This document shows positions 38,241 through 49,800 of a stretch of DNA of 64,000 bases, one piece after another. How positions within the stretch are numbered: the stretch's first letter is position 1; each line of letters opens with the position of its first letter. This DNA is from Aquilaria yunnanensis (lineage: Eukaryota > Streptophyta > Magnoliopsida > Malvales > Thymelaeaceae): contig CM077599.1 of the NCBI GenBank assembly GCA_039654915.1, positions 12,464,501 to 12,528,500 of the forward strand. Reading direction: 5' to 3'. The notes beneath the pieces were generated by a model, which was given only the letters and a program-made list of their open reading frames with translations, was not told the origin of the DNA and made no database searches. The translations under genes and the position numbers were made by a program.

Positions 38241-39000
38241 GTCGTCAGAAGAGATTGAAACCAGATGATCAAATGTTGAAAAAGAAACATTGAACCAGAT
38301 CATGCATGATCAGAAACGTACTGAGTCCCTCGGTTCTTAACCCTGCATGCTTTAGATTAACTCCAAAATATGTTATTATTTAACTAATTATCTGTTGTAT
38401 CAGCGGATTAATATACAGCTGATCATTGACGAGCCCTGGACATGCCGGCGGCCTGGCTCTTTGGACGATGTTAACGTGGTCTGGCAATTTGTAATTGTCA
38501 TCGACCACCTTTTTCCCACTTCTGGCCTTTTGGGCTTTGATTCTCCAAACTACATATATAATCTCCAAACTAAAATATAGTAACTTGGGTGACATGTAAG
38601 TTAAAAAGAGGAGCTATTAGGAAGGGTTTGTGTACCTTTGGAATAGAAAACTCGTCCATGATCCGGTGACCAAATTAAAGGCGAAGTTTTTCTTGGGCCC
38701 GATGACCATGCCCCGGCCGTCCTTTATGTCGCTGACGTTGTTTCCCTTCCAAGTTCCAATGCCGGCCATCCGCTCAACTCTTGCTTTGTTCTTGATCTTA
38801 AGTTTCTCGAAAACATAGTGGCACCTGTACTTCTCGGAGGCATTGAGCTCGCCAAAGACATTCCATGGCTCTATGTCGTAAAGAGACTCGCACTCCGACA
38901 CGAACGTCAAAGCTTTCACCTTCAACTTCGCGGCAAGAATGAGCACCAGTTCGCTGTTGGTAGACCTGAAACTAAAGCCTGGCTGCAATCCACCTTCCAT
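37560..39000 (-). pseudogene. Degraded NAC-domain transcription factor gene
   Basis: On the minus strand, ATG 39000 opens a frame with GFSFRSTNSELV (NAC subdomain A), EPWNVF, EKYRCHYVFEKLK, and RVERMAGIGTWKG through VIGPKKNFAF (subdomains C-D). NAC proteins bind DNA through this fold. Near 38655-38680 the frame slips: the expected subdomain end MDEFSIPK appears in another frame just before a donor at 38636. A second exon (VVWRIKAQK...) ends in TAA at 38380. A third block (38240-37863) encodes an acidic, Asn/Gln-rich tail typical of NAC activation regions, and a duplicated copy of it lies at 37560-37860. Subdomain B is poorly conserved. The gene is probably dead, although a truncated product cannot be excluded. 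Confidence 0.65.
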
Positions 39001-39291
39001 GTCGATCTTCACGTCCGTCTCACGCTACTCGCGATCTTGCAGTGACTGGCATTTCTTGTGATGGAGGTACGACAAAACTTGTCAACATTGTTAGCTTTTA
39101 CTCATGGGATAGGTCTGGAAAAGCCGTTTTAGTAGGAAAAGATGTTAGTCAGTCTAAAACTTTTCATATTTTGTCAATTTAGTCCGAAACCTCATCAATT
39201 TATCAAAGTAGTCCTAATTCTTTAAAAACGTTATTGTTCATCCTAATTTAGCTGTTTCAATACCTAATAGATGAAAAAGCTGAGGTGACAC

Positions 39292-40262
39292 ATAATTATC
39301 ATTAAGTATTGAGTTCTAATCACTTTTTCTATTTTGAGGATGGCTTTCGATCACCTATAGTTTAGGGACCCAACCCATAATTTATACATTCATCTTATAA
39401 CATTAACTTTTACCCAACTATTTTATTATTCAATAAATACCACAGTAACAAATTTCCTTTTTTATATTTTTATTTATAAATATCAGCAAAAACTAATTCA
39501 AAATTTTTCTTTAGCATTATCTAATTTTTTCATCTAAGCACATAACATTGCTTCTAAAAATTTTCTTTTGTTTGTATTCCAACGCACTAGACTTATTTTA
39601 ATGTCTATCATATTTTCTTTTTGGGGATGTCAAATGTGGTTAAAATTTGACTCTTTTATACTACATTTATCTGCATTTCGTCTTATTAGCATGTCTTGTT
39701 AAATCTTCTACCGATTACTTGGGCAGTTGTTAAGATATTACTAGCTAGGATGGTGTTGTAATTGATTGGCCAAACCAAGGCATAAGAGTTTGGTTATTAT
39801 TTTCATGACAGATTCAAGGGATACCAAACACGGTGAGTTGCGAAATTTCGTTTACCCTTAAGGAACAAGAAAAATACTTCTAATACTCTTTTATAAAGAA
39901 ATTATTTTAATTTGCATGTAATCACTAATTCGGCCTTTTTGTTGCAACTAAACATAACAAAGAGTTATTCCTATAAAAAAAAATTCCTTAGGTTAATGCA
40001 ATTGATAAAATATAATGTTTTGTGCTTAGCTGAAAAAAATATAATTCAATTTGACTTATTTTTGGCTCATATTAATAAATCAAAATATAGAATGAAAATT
40101 TGTTACTTTAGCATTTACTGAATAATAAAATAGTTGTGCAAAAGTTAATGTTATAAGATAAATGTGTAAATTGTGAGTTAGGTTCCTAAACTATAGGTGT
40201 GATTATAAAATCACCCTCAGAATAGAAAAGGTGATCAGAAGTCAATATTTAATAATAGTTAT
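39292..40262. mobile_element. Foldback element nested in the left arm, ~0.97 kb
   Basis: Arms of about 150 bp at 39292-39445 and 40110-40262 are inverted copies, for example CTATAGTTTAGGRACC and TTATAACATTAACTTTT. The uninterrupted right arm of the host element (around 45190-45220) shows the empty site. Flanks ATAATTAT and ATAGTTAT hint at a target duplication. Confidence 0.6.
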
Positions 40263-40495
40263 GGGGTAAATTCCATTTGTGGTCCGTAACCTTATGACAT
40301 CATCCTAAATGAGTCCCTAATCTTTATTTTGTCCTATTAAATCCCCAACATCCCTATTTGTGTCTTAATCGTAGTCCTTCCATCATTTTTATGGTTAACT
40401 TTGACAAAATTTTTATGACAAATGGCAACATTAGTCTTACATTTTTTTTCTCACTCAAATAACCCTCAAGGTATTAAATTTATCACTACAATCAT

Positions 40496-41784
40496 TAGAG
40501 GTGAAAATGGATCGGGCTAAGCTTGAGCGCTCAGGCTCGGCCCCTTTGCTGTTCGGTACTACCTGAGGTCAAGCTCAAATTGCTCGAGCCCAAATTTTTA
40601 GGCCCGAGCTTGGCTTAAGACGAGCTTGAGCTCGGCCTGAAGGCTTGCTATGCTCGAATGATACATACAAATCTTTAGTCTCAAAATTATAAATTAGATG
40701 AAATATGAGGACCAGATCTATAATTTCTTACAGAGACAATAATAGAAGTTAAAATTACAGATCCTATCCCAAACTTTCTAATTCTTTTGCCTTTCTATCC
40801 TAATTTCATAAACATCACAAATTAGTCATCTTCTTCCTCAAGACACGCAGAAAACACGATTCAAGTTGCAACAGTTGATAAATGACAAAAATCACTCTAC
40901 CAATCGTATTTCCCAAACCTAATAACAAACATCGACACTCAAACATTGCAAATCTAGCACAATAATCATTCAAAACATAAGGAAAATGAAAAACATAAAT
41001 TGAACAAAAAAGACAAAAAAAATTAGATGTGAAAGTCCTAAAGAAAAACTTAGATACTAGGTGGATAACAAACATCGACACTCAAACATTGCAAATCTAG
41101 CACAATAATCATTCAAAACATAAGGAAAATGAAAAACAGAAATTGAACAAAAAAGACAAAAAAAATTAGATGTGAAAGTCCTAAAGAAAAACTTAGATAC
41201 TAGGTGGAGCTGATGATCTCGGCCTCCGGCGTCAACGTCGGCATCGGTGTCAGCTTCAGGTGCCTCGATTGCAGCTGCCAAATGTCGATTCAAACCCACT
41301 GCTCCCGGGTGCAACGATGACACCCCAATGTTAGTCCCTCGTCAATGCGACACAATCGTCGTCAGCTGGTGGAGTTCAGCCATCGTCGGCTGGTGCGTGG
41401 CAGCGTGGGAAAGGATTTTGATCACTGGTATGTCAACGTGGTATCTGGTAAGAGTAAGTGAACGGATGATACGTAGGCTGGCCGAAGGGAGAAGACTAAG
41501 GGGGTGGGCTGGGGGGTAAGTCTAAGGCTGGTTTCAGTCTAAGGTTGAAGGGTTAATGGGCTTAACCATAAAAAGGCCCAAAAGAAAAGATAAAATATAT
41601 GGCCTACTAGGCCCGCGAGCCTAAAGGGCCAAATAGTATCAGGCTCGAGCTCGGCTCAAAATAAACTCAAGCTCAATTTTTGGCTCAAGCTCGAGCTTGA
41701 GTTCGAAAAAGCTCGACTCGAAAAACCATTACTCGAGCTTGAGCTCGAGCTACCCGAACAAAGCCCAGCCCCTTTTTACCCCTA
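40496..41784. mobile_element. hAT-like element, 1,289 bp, non-autonomous
   Basis: Ends are TAGAGGTGAAAATGG and, complemented, TAGGGGTAAAAAGGGG. Flanks ACAATCAT (40488-40495) and ACAACCAT (41785-41792) form an 8-bp target duplication with one mismatch. The empty site ACAACCATCATC is seen in the opposite arm of the host element. Subterminal regions are rich in GCTCGAG motifs. No transposase was found. Confidence 0.8.
40922..41208. repeat. 143-bp tandem duplication within the hAT-like element
   Basis: Two nearly identical units start ATAACAAACATCGACACTCA at 40922 and 41065. Very few differences are visible, so the event is recent. Confidence 0.9.
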
Positions 41785-42071
41785 ACAACCATCATCTCCC
41801 CCTCTCTTCCTCACTCACCATCTTCGGCCACCACATCCCCACACATTAACAATTGGCTCCATCATCAATAGTCACCGTTCAACACTTCCTCCAACCGACA
41901 AAGCCTAAACTTTTGTCTAACTTTACAAATTCCCCCTAGACTTTGTTTTTTTTCTCCTCCACCATCCTCTTGGACCTCTTACTTCTCTCCCTCTCTTGCC
42001 AGAGTTTGTGCCAGATTTTTTAAGCAATCGCCCAATGACACGGCCGTTCTTGGCCCCTGCCCAGGAAGCCC

Positions 42072-44494
42072 TGTGAGAGCTGGTCTCACGGTGGATTGCA
42101 ATTGGCTAGTTGTGTATGTGTGCGAATTAAATTCCATGATACTAGTTGATTATCCTAGAATATGCAATATGCATGCTCTTCATGCTTTGACTTGGTTTAT
42201 TAAAACCATAAAACATTAACTTGGCCAAATAATTTCTACACAAAATAAATACAAATAGCCAAAGCATACAAAATCAACATTTGTGTGAGTTTACTACACA
42301 TAACAACTCATGAGAACATTCATACATAAAGTAGATTAATGCCCTCACCCAAGAGCAACCCTAGAGTCGAGGACTCCTCATAACATAGACTATGGAGGCA
42401 ACTAAAAGTACTGTATAAATACAAGTCTCTACTGAGATCTCTTTGACTTAACTCCCACCTTGGATATACGCTCCAGAGGCGAGTCTCAAAAGTCCTTGCC
42501 AAGTGCTACTAGGCTCTGTAGCCAAAGGAAGATACTAGTTAGTATTGTTACTTGACCAACAAGCCAACTAAGTATACTAGAATCATCAAGATTCTCAAAT
42601 GCCATACATGTACACACAAAAGAGTACTACCATGATAATCCTCAATGATTACCCGGTCCGGCAACTTCAGTATCTACATAACAAAACTAGGGAGTGAGAA
42701 TTTGACAATTCTCAGTAAGGGTCTTCAGTGTACCTACAAGAAAATTACTAGGACTGGACATATGATGAACATATGTAAACTTGCTGCGAGCTCACACAGC
42801 ATGAGAGTCTGATATATGCACATATAACTAGGCCATCAAGACCTCTCCTCAACTAGTCCTCTACACGGCGCATCACTCCGTGCCTAGCGAGTTCTGATCA
42901 CTAACCCGCTCTTAGCAAGCCGTAGCTTACTTGATGCAATCATGTAGCCTTCCCATAGTCGTTATGCAGGGAAATTATGGTGGGACTTTGTAGACTAGGT
43001 CACAAGACCTCTTTGTTGTAGACTAGATGAACAAGGTTCCACCTTGCAACCTCGTGGCTACGGCACGGCTAGGTTGACAAGGGTCCTAAACCTTTCACCT
43101 GAGCTAGTGGTACCTAGTTATGCTCATTTGCAACATAGTTTCCTTGCTTGTTGCACAAAGCAACCATTATACCTCACAAAACTCAAAGAAACTCCTACAT
43201 TTTTGTGAGACTTTTAGAAGTCTCAGAGTTACCCCCGAATCCTTGGACCCCAAGGTACCCTAAGAACCCTCTTATGTCTCAATTGGATCATCCTAGCAAA
43301 ATGTGAAAAATTTAGCATTTCTGTCTGTGGCGACGCGTCGCCAACTGTGGTGACGTGTCGCCACAGTTGGTGACCTTCTGTGAACTTTCGCTGGATTGGT
43401 GACGCATCGTTGGCATCGACCTATAATTGGCGACGCGTCGCCAATCTGCAAAAATGCAAAATTTGGCGCATTTTACTGCTATGAACTTTGGACGATTCCT
43501 ACACATACCAAACATGCATAGAATGCCTCCAAATTTCATACACTCCTAGAACATGTTATATAGAACATAACCAACTATCGCAAGCTAAGCTATGATATCT
43601 TGTAACATCAATCCAATCCTCCCAATTCCTCTAGTCCACCACAATTCAACCAAAACTCTTAACTAATGCCATAGCTAAAACCATTCAAATTCTTCAAGCA
43701 AACTCAAGCTAATGGCATTAAATGAACTTGAAAACATATCTCCCTTACCTCAACTCCAAGTAACACACAAGAATCAAGCTCCCTTTCAATCGACCAAGTT
43801 CACCAAAGTTCTACACAAGTTCCAATCTAAAAACAAAGCACTAATCACTAAAACTTCACTCTCTAACCAAAACTCAAGCTTCAAACTAACTAACAAACAT
43901 GAATTCAATCAAGAACACGTTTCTTACCTCGTTCAAAAACAGGGGATGTGGAAAAACACCCTTCCAAGCTTCAAAATCATGGTTTCAAGCTTGAAATTGG
44001 CTCCTCTAAGCTTGTATACTTGGAATTACACCTCTTGACACCAAGATCACTTGATTCCAAGCTTAATTTGATAGAGAAATGAGTGAGGGAAGGATGAAAA
44101 CGTAGTTATGGCAGCCTCCCCCTTATCTTTCCCTTCTTAAACCCTTACTTAGCATCAAGGTCACCAAGGTTTCAAGTTTAATGCAATTAAGTCCCCCATC
44201 TTTGTAACTTAGTGATTCTTGATTAAATTCTTGTCTATTCTTTAAGTTTGAGTTAAGGTTGAAAGTTAAAGTATAAGAATTTATTTTAAAACACTCGGGA
44301 CTCATCCCGGCTATTCAGAATGTAAAATTACCATTTTGACCCTGAACTTTATTTAGTGCTTTATCTTTCTCGGAACTTAGTGAACTTTGCTAAACTTCTC
44401 TATTCTTGCTAGGTAAACTTGAATTAAGGTTCTAAACTTAATTTAAAACACTTTACCTTCCTCAATTGCACTTCCCACTAGAAGGGTCATAACA
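42072..44494 (-). mobile_element. Candidate solo LTR, ~2.4 kb
   Basis: On the minus strand it starts TGTTATGACCCTTCTAGTGG and ends CCAGCTCTCACA, a TG...CA unit with no internal retrotransposon region. It lies in the interior of the nested inverted-repeat element. Flanks match only as GGG, so a 5-bp duplication is not confirmed. It contains three palindromes of the type TGGCGACGCGTCGCCA. Confidence 0.5.
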
Positions 44495-44706
44495 CCCAAA
44501 TTATTTGGGTGACCATCGTCCTCGTCTCTATCTCTTTCCCAGTCTCTCTCGAAACCATTGTACTTGACAATTGAATCATATGGAGGATTGATGGGGCAGC
44601 GAAAAGGTGGATTCGGGAAGCGGATGAGGGATGGGGCAGCGGGTGGTTGGTGCAAAGAAAGCAAGCAGAACCGAGAAGGCTGAATCAAGGACGAAAGTGT
44701 GAACAA
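44495..44706 (-). pseudogene. Gene-like fragment inside the inverted-repeat element
   Basis: A minus-strand frame contains PSLIRFPNPPFRCPINPP and then an acidic/basic stretch DWERDRDEDDGHPNNLG, where the LTR interrupts it. Beyond the LTR (42071 downward) a frame reads GLPGQGPRTAVSLGDCL. It looks like a transduplicated host-gene piece cut by the LTR. The parent gene was not recognised. Confidence 0.3.
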
Positions 44707-45363
44707 GAACCGACCGCTTGACCGGCTGAATCAAGGACAGAAGTAGTGAAGAACCCGTGTAGATAAAGTGTGAGCAAGCTGGAATTGAGACCTACCGGAA
44801 GTGCCCAACACGACAAGACGCAACATGTTGGCCGGCGCCAACTTCACCATCCGTGAAAAGACAAGGCAAAATGGGCTCGTGGCGAGACTGAAAAGAGGTG
44901 AAAAGGATTATTGACAATATTTTCAATGGGTTAGGATGTGGTGGCTGGAGGTGGTGAGGAAGGAAGAGATGGGAAGATGATGGTTGTAGTGATAAATTTA
45001 TTAGTTTGAGGATTATTTGAGTGGGAATAAAAAAATGTAAGACTAATGTTAGCATTTGTCACAAAAATTCTATCAAAGTTAACCATGAAAATTACAGAAT
45101 GACTACGATTGAGACACAAATAGGGAGGTTGGGGACTTTAATAAGACAAAATGAAGGTTAGGGACCTGTTTAAGACGACGCAATAAGATTAGGGACTATA
45201 AATGGAATTTACTCAATAGTTGTGCGTCACCTCAGTCTTTTCACCTGCTAGACAAACAGTACTAATGTTTCTAAAGAATTAGGACTACTTTGACAAATCA
45301 ATAAGCTTTAGGACTAAGTTGGCAAAACATGAAAAATTTTAGGATTGAATGATATCTGTTCCC

Positions 45364-45698
45364 TTTAATAACTATCATGCAAAATAGGATAGACTAAGGT
45401 TTTGTGAATTAAAGTGACTTGTAATAATGCGAAAATGAATCTTTTTTTTTACCTGATTAATGTACATTTGTTTTTCCTTCCAAAATATGTTTACTTTAAG
45501 TATATAATAAATTTTTCATTTATTAAGTAAATGTTTTTATTATACTTTCTTTAGTTGTGGATACTATAAAGTTTAACTTATTTATCCAATAATTTTTAGA
45601 ACTAAATAAGTAAAAGAAAATTTCACTCCTAGAAGATCTAATTAACCATGTCACATTTGAAAGCATCTATGCATATTTTTATTTTTCAAAATTTAGGA
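45364..45698. other. A/T-rich spacer
   Basis: Nothing recognisable between the inverted-repeat element and the MITE pair. Confidence 0.5.
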
Positions 45699-46036
45699 CC
45701 AATTCATTGTGACTTAAGTCAATTGACTTATTTTTGCTTTTACATTTGTTTTATCTAAAACCAATTTCATTTGAAAGTCAATTTTATGTAGATACAATAA
45801 TCTATTTGAAGTTAAATTTTCATGATGTTGTTAAATTTTTATGAATTTTTATTTTTTTAATGTCTTAAACTAGAAAAATTCATAAAAATTTAGTAAGATT
45901 ACAAAAAATTGTATTTTCAATGTATTATTGCAACTACAGAATATTGAATTTTAATTAAAATTAGTTCCGAATAAAAATGACATGAGAATAAATATAAGTC
46001 ATTTTAAATTCAGTTGACTTAAGTTAAAACGAACTT
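45699..46036. mobile_element. MITE copy A (~335 bp)
   Basis: Ends are CCAATTCATTGTGACTTAAG and, complemented, CAAGTTCGTTTTAACTTAAG, so the element can fold on itself. The interior matches copies B (46041-46388) and C (53123-53457). No coding capacity. Confidence 0.75.
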
Positions 46037-46040
46037 GCAC

Positions 46041-46388
46041 CCAATTCATTTTAACTTAAGTCAACTTAATCTAAAATGGATTATTTTTATTTTTAAATCT
46101 TTTTCACCTAGAACCAATTTCATTTGAAATCCAATATTATATAGGTATAATAATCCATTTGAAACAAAATTTTTATCATGTTATTAAATTTCTATGAAAT
46201 TTTATTTTTTAATGTTTAAAAAATAAAAATTCATAAAGAATTAATAGTATTATAAAAATTTTACAATTAATGGATTATTTCACATAAATAATATTGAATT
46301 TTAAATAAAACTAGTTTCAAGTAAAAAAGATGTAAACATAAAAATAAGTTATTTTGAATTAAGTTGGTTTAAGTTAAAACGAATTTGC
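46041..46388. mobile_element. MITE copy B, tandem to copy A
   Basis: It starts CCAATTCATTTTAACTTAAG only four bases after copy A ends and finishes TTAAGTTAAAACGAATTTG. Terminal inverted repeats of about 25 bp are nearly perfect. Confidence 0.75.
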
Positions 46389-46887
46389 TCGAGTATTAGT
46401 TTAAAAAAAAAAAAACTGCACTTACTGACAACATTTGAGCCCAAAAGCCTTAATAGGAATTATGGGCCAATATCTTAAATGGTTATCATGCTAAGTTGAA
46501 AATATTAACCATATCAGATTTCAAGATTGGTCTGGTGCATTTTCAAAAAATGAAATGACATAAAAACAGTATGGCAAATTGGTTGAGCCAACCAATCATG
46601 ATTCAAGTGAGTACCGTTTATAGGAGTTTTAATGGATATGTTAGCAGTTTTGATTACAAAACCAAGATGTGTTTTTATGTTGGACCTCTTGAAGACCAGT
46701 TCAAGAGACGCGGAAGATTAACTAAATGGTTAAACAGAATTTGAAGCAAACAAAGGTTCATCCCCTTGCCAAACAAGTTTGATTGTGTTTAACCACATCA
46801 AAACGGAGTTCTATTGTTTGGAACACAACGCCAGACTAGGACTAAATTGGTTAATACACACATAGGTACTGTTATCTGGCTTCAAAA
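46389..46887. other. 3' flank of the FAD oxidoreductase gene
   Basis: No gene recognised. Contains the presumed 3' untranslated region of the minus-strand neighbour. Confidence 0.45.
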
Positions 46888-49800
46888 TCACTGCAACAAA
46901 AAATCATGAAACGGAAGTTGGGATCTGACTTCATTAATCATTCTGTTCAGGCTTCTCAGTGCTTCAACATGAGGCTCATCTTCCTCTATGGGGATTATTC
47001 TTGCAAACATTCCTTCTTCAAGGTAATCCAACACCCGGTTTGCTGCCTCAAGTCCCGTTACGTACGATTTCTCCTGTCAAACAAAGCATGTATTAAGAAA
47101 AAACGACCTAATGTTCTTACAAACATATATGCCTGCAAATTTAAGCAACATATACTTGTTAGACAATCATATGTACAAGGCTCCGTCAATCTAATGTCTG
47201 GATTACTCTTATCAAGCAGCGTTTTGGTTCACTTTTGCAAAAGACTTGGTAGATGTAGCATGACCTATGAGGAAATTGTCTGCAAATTGAATCTATTAAG
47301 TTCTTGGCCAAGGAATTCAACATTGAATTGTTAGAAAGAACACACCTGCGACCATGAACCATGTCGGTTCACAATCCAATCTCCTGCCATGAACAAATTT
47401 GGAAAAGATGTGGAGCTGCGCATCATGCACTTGTATGAACCTTGAAGGAAAATGAAAACAGAAAAACATTTAACATAAGACCTTTTGATGCTGTTTGCTT
47501 TTCGGATTTGGAAAATCAAGTGGTAATATGAGAACATTAGGGGCACACCTGGAAAGAAATGAGTCAAGGATTTTGGAAATCTTTGGATTTCTCTGTCCAC
47601 CACCTTTGCACTTCCAAAATCTTCTATGCAATTTGAAAGATATGACATCACTCTCTCAACTACAAGCTCATCCTTCAATGGCAACATCTCACTGGCATGA
47701 TACTGCTTGACAAGACATGGAAGTTATTTAACGCTAAGGTCAATATAAATGCTTTTAATCCTACCGATAGATACTGAAACTAGTGGAGAACTTACAAAAT
47801 CAGCCTCTACTATTGTTGCTCCATCAGTTTTATGCTCATCATAAATATTGTTCAGGTCAAAGAATGTCCAGCCAAGTAAATTATCATATCCGGAGCAAAC
47901 ATTGATAGCATTCGGGATTACAACCTGGCAATTTCACATCTAGGATAAGGTCATTAAGGATACACAGGAAAGAAAGAAAAGGAAAGAAAGAATAGCACCA
48001 GATGCCTGTAGATTCATGTATCCTAAAAAGAAGCTTGAATAACTAGTCCAAACTTGCAAGGAACGAAAAATGAAAAAAGAGGACCACAGCCAAATCTTCT
48101 ACAGTTTGTCTAGAGTCTTGGTAAATCATGTACATTGCATATATAACCAAATCAAAATTCACGGAAAACATGTGCAATAGAATGGTACATTTCAGTTATT
48201 TGAGCATGAAAATATTTTTAAAAAGTAGTTAGTCAAGTACTTTGTTATACAATATCATGATTACATAATCAAATATTGAAAATTTTAGAACTTCTACCAA
48301 CACTAATAACAGATTTGGACTTCAATGTAACAATACAAAATTTTAGGACTTAGTAGCATCTTTGTCCGTATATGGTAATAGAAGATGAGTCAGTCCATTG
48401 GCTCTTAAAGGAATGCTGCATAAATTCTTAGTAATAAGATAATCAAGACATGTTGTCATAGGTCACTCCCTGTAGCTGTCAATAAACATGAGTACTGGAC
48501 ACAGGGCAATAGTTTGATTGAGTATGGTTGTCAATAAAACCACAACAAATGCAGGTTTTCTGAAGATATATAAGTCCATAAGGAAGCCACTCACTGTTAA
48601 CTTAAAGTGCCATACTCATTTGCAAGCCAACCATGTAAAAAGAGGTAGAAAGTGATTTAAGAAGGGAAGAGCGAACAGAAAACTGAAGTAGAAGAATGTT
48701 ACTGAACCTTCCTATCCAGCTTCAGCTTCACAGTTAATACATCAACCCCAACCAATTTCAGAACTTTCAAAAAGTCTTCCCTCGTACATAATGCTGCACT
48801 GAACAGGAGTAAACTTCAAGTTAAATGGGATAAAGGATGCCAGTTAACTGAAATTTGAAAGTTCTATTCAAGGAAAAAGAAAAAATCACTCACCTTGCAA
48901 ACACATATCAAGTGCTGGATGTATAATCACATATAAAACTAGGTAGAGCAAAGCAAGTTGAGTTCAATATATAAAAGCTCCATTGACCATCACATTTTCA
49001 AACATAAGGACCAACAATAAAATCCCAAAGAGACACACCTCTTCTGGATTAGTTCCTGAAGCGTAGAAATCCCAACAGCCAAGATAACAGCATCACTGCT
49101 GTATGTCTCTGTGCCACAGACAACTTCAGTTATGCAACCTGTTTCGCTGTTGAAGCCTAAATCAGTGACCTGTTTATCCTCCAGTATGGTACAGCCTTCA
49201 GTTTTCAACAAATCCATCCATGGCTCAAAGATCTTTTCTCTGACAGTCCCACGACAAAATACAGCATCAAACTGTTTCTGTAAGCCCCAAGGAACGATCA
49301 GACCAAATTTATAATGATGCAAAGCATGAGACGGCATAAATCAAAATATCAATTGAGTGAATTCTTTACTTTCAGGAAAATGAGTGCCTGCTGTGCTGAC
49401 TTTCTCTCCTCTCCTTTATTATAGTATTAAATAACCAAATGTTTCAAGATAAGTTGCATGATCACAGCCCTTTTATACACAAATAGTTGCAATTTTTCCT
49501 TATTTATCAAAAAGAAATCTAAGTTTTCACTAAAAAACAACATAAATCATCCAAAATCTTGAAATTTGATCAACATAGGATAAAGGTAAATAAATCTCAC
49601 AAGAGGAAATGCATGACTTAATAATGCATAAGAATAATGTTTGTTAATGAGTAATAGGAGAACTCATGCAGAAATCTAAAATATTTCTCTCAGAAAAGTA
49701 AACCTGGTGGGCGAGGGCTAGATAATACAAACTTCCCAGGGTAGCTGCAGCACTGCATTGCTCTGCTGGAGCATACAGACCCACTTGAAGTAATGGGGCA

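Larger units (their letters stand above)
39135..45363. mobile_element. Inverted-repeat DNA element with nested insertions
   Basis: The left arm (39135-39290, continuing 40263-40495 and 41793-) is the inverted counterpart of 45363 back to about 44930. Shared blocks are TCAAAGTAGTCCTAATTCTTT, CTATTTGTGTCTBAATCGTAGTC and AACATTAGTCTTACATTTTTT. The arms are therefore several hundred bases long, broken on the left by two insertions. The arms and gene-like interior suggest a Mutator-like element. The flanks TTTAGTA and TTTAATA are only an approximate duplication. Without its inserts it would be about 1.5 kb. Confidence 0.6.

Noticed and set aside
42072..44494. Perfect target duplication for the 2.4-kb LTR
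   Set aside because: Only GGG matches across the ends, so the solo-LTR call rests on TG...CA ends alone.
47331..47687. Separate genes for the several frames between 46.9 and 51.7 kb
   Set aside because: They are single exons of one 13-exon FAD oxidoreductase gene that joins in frame.
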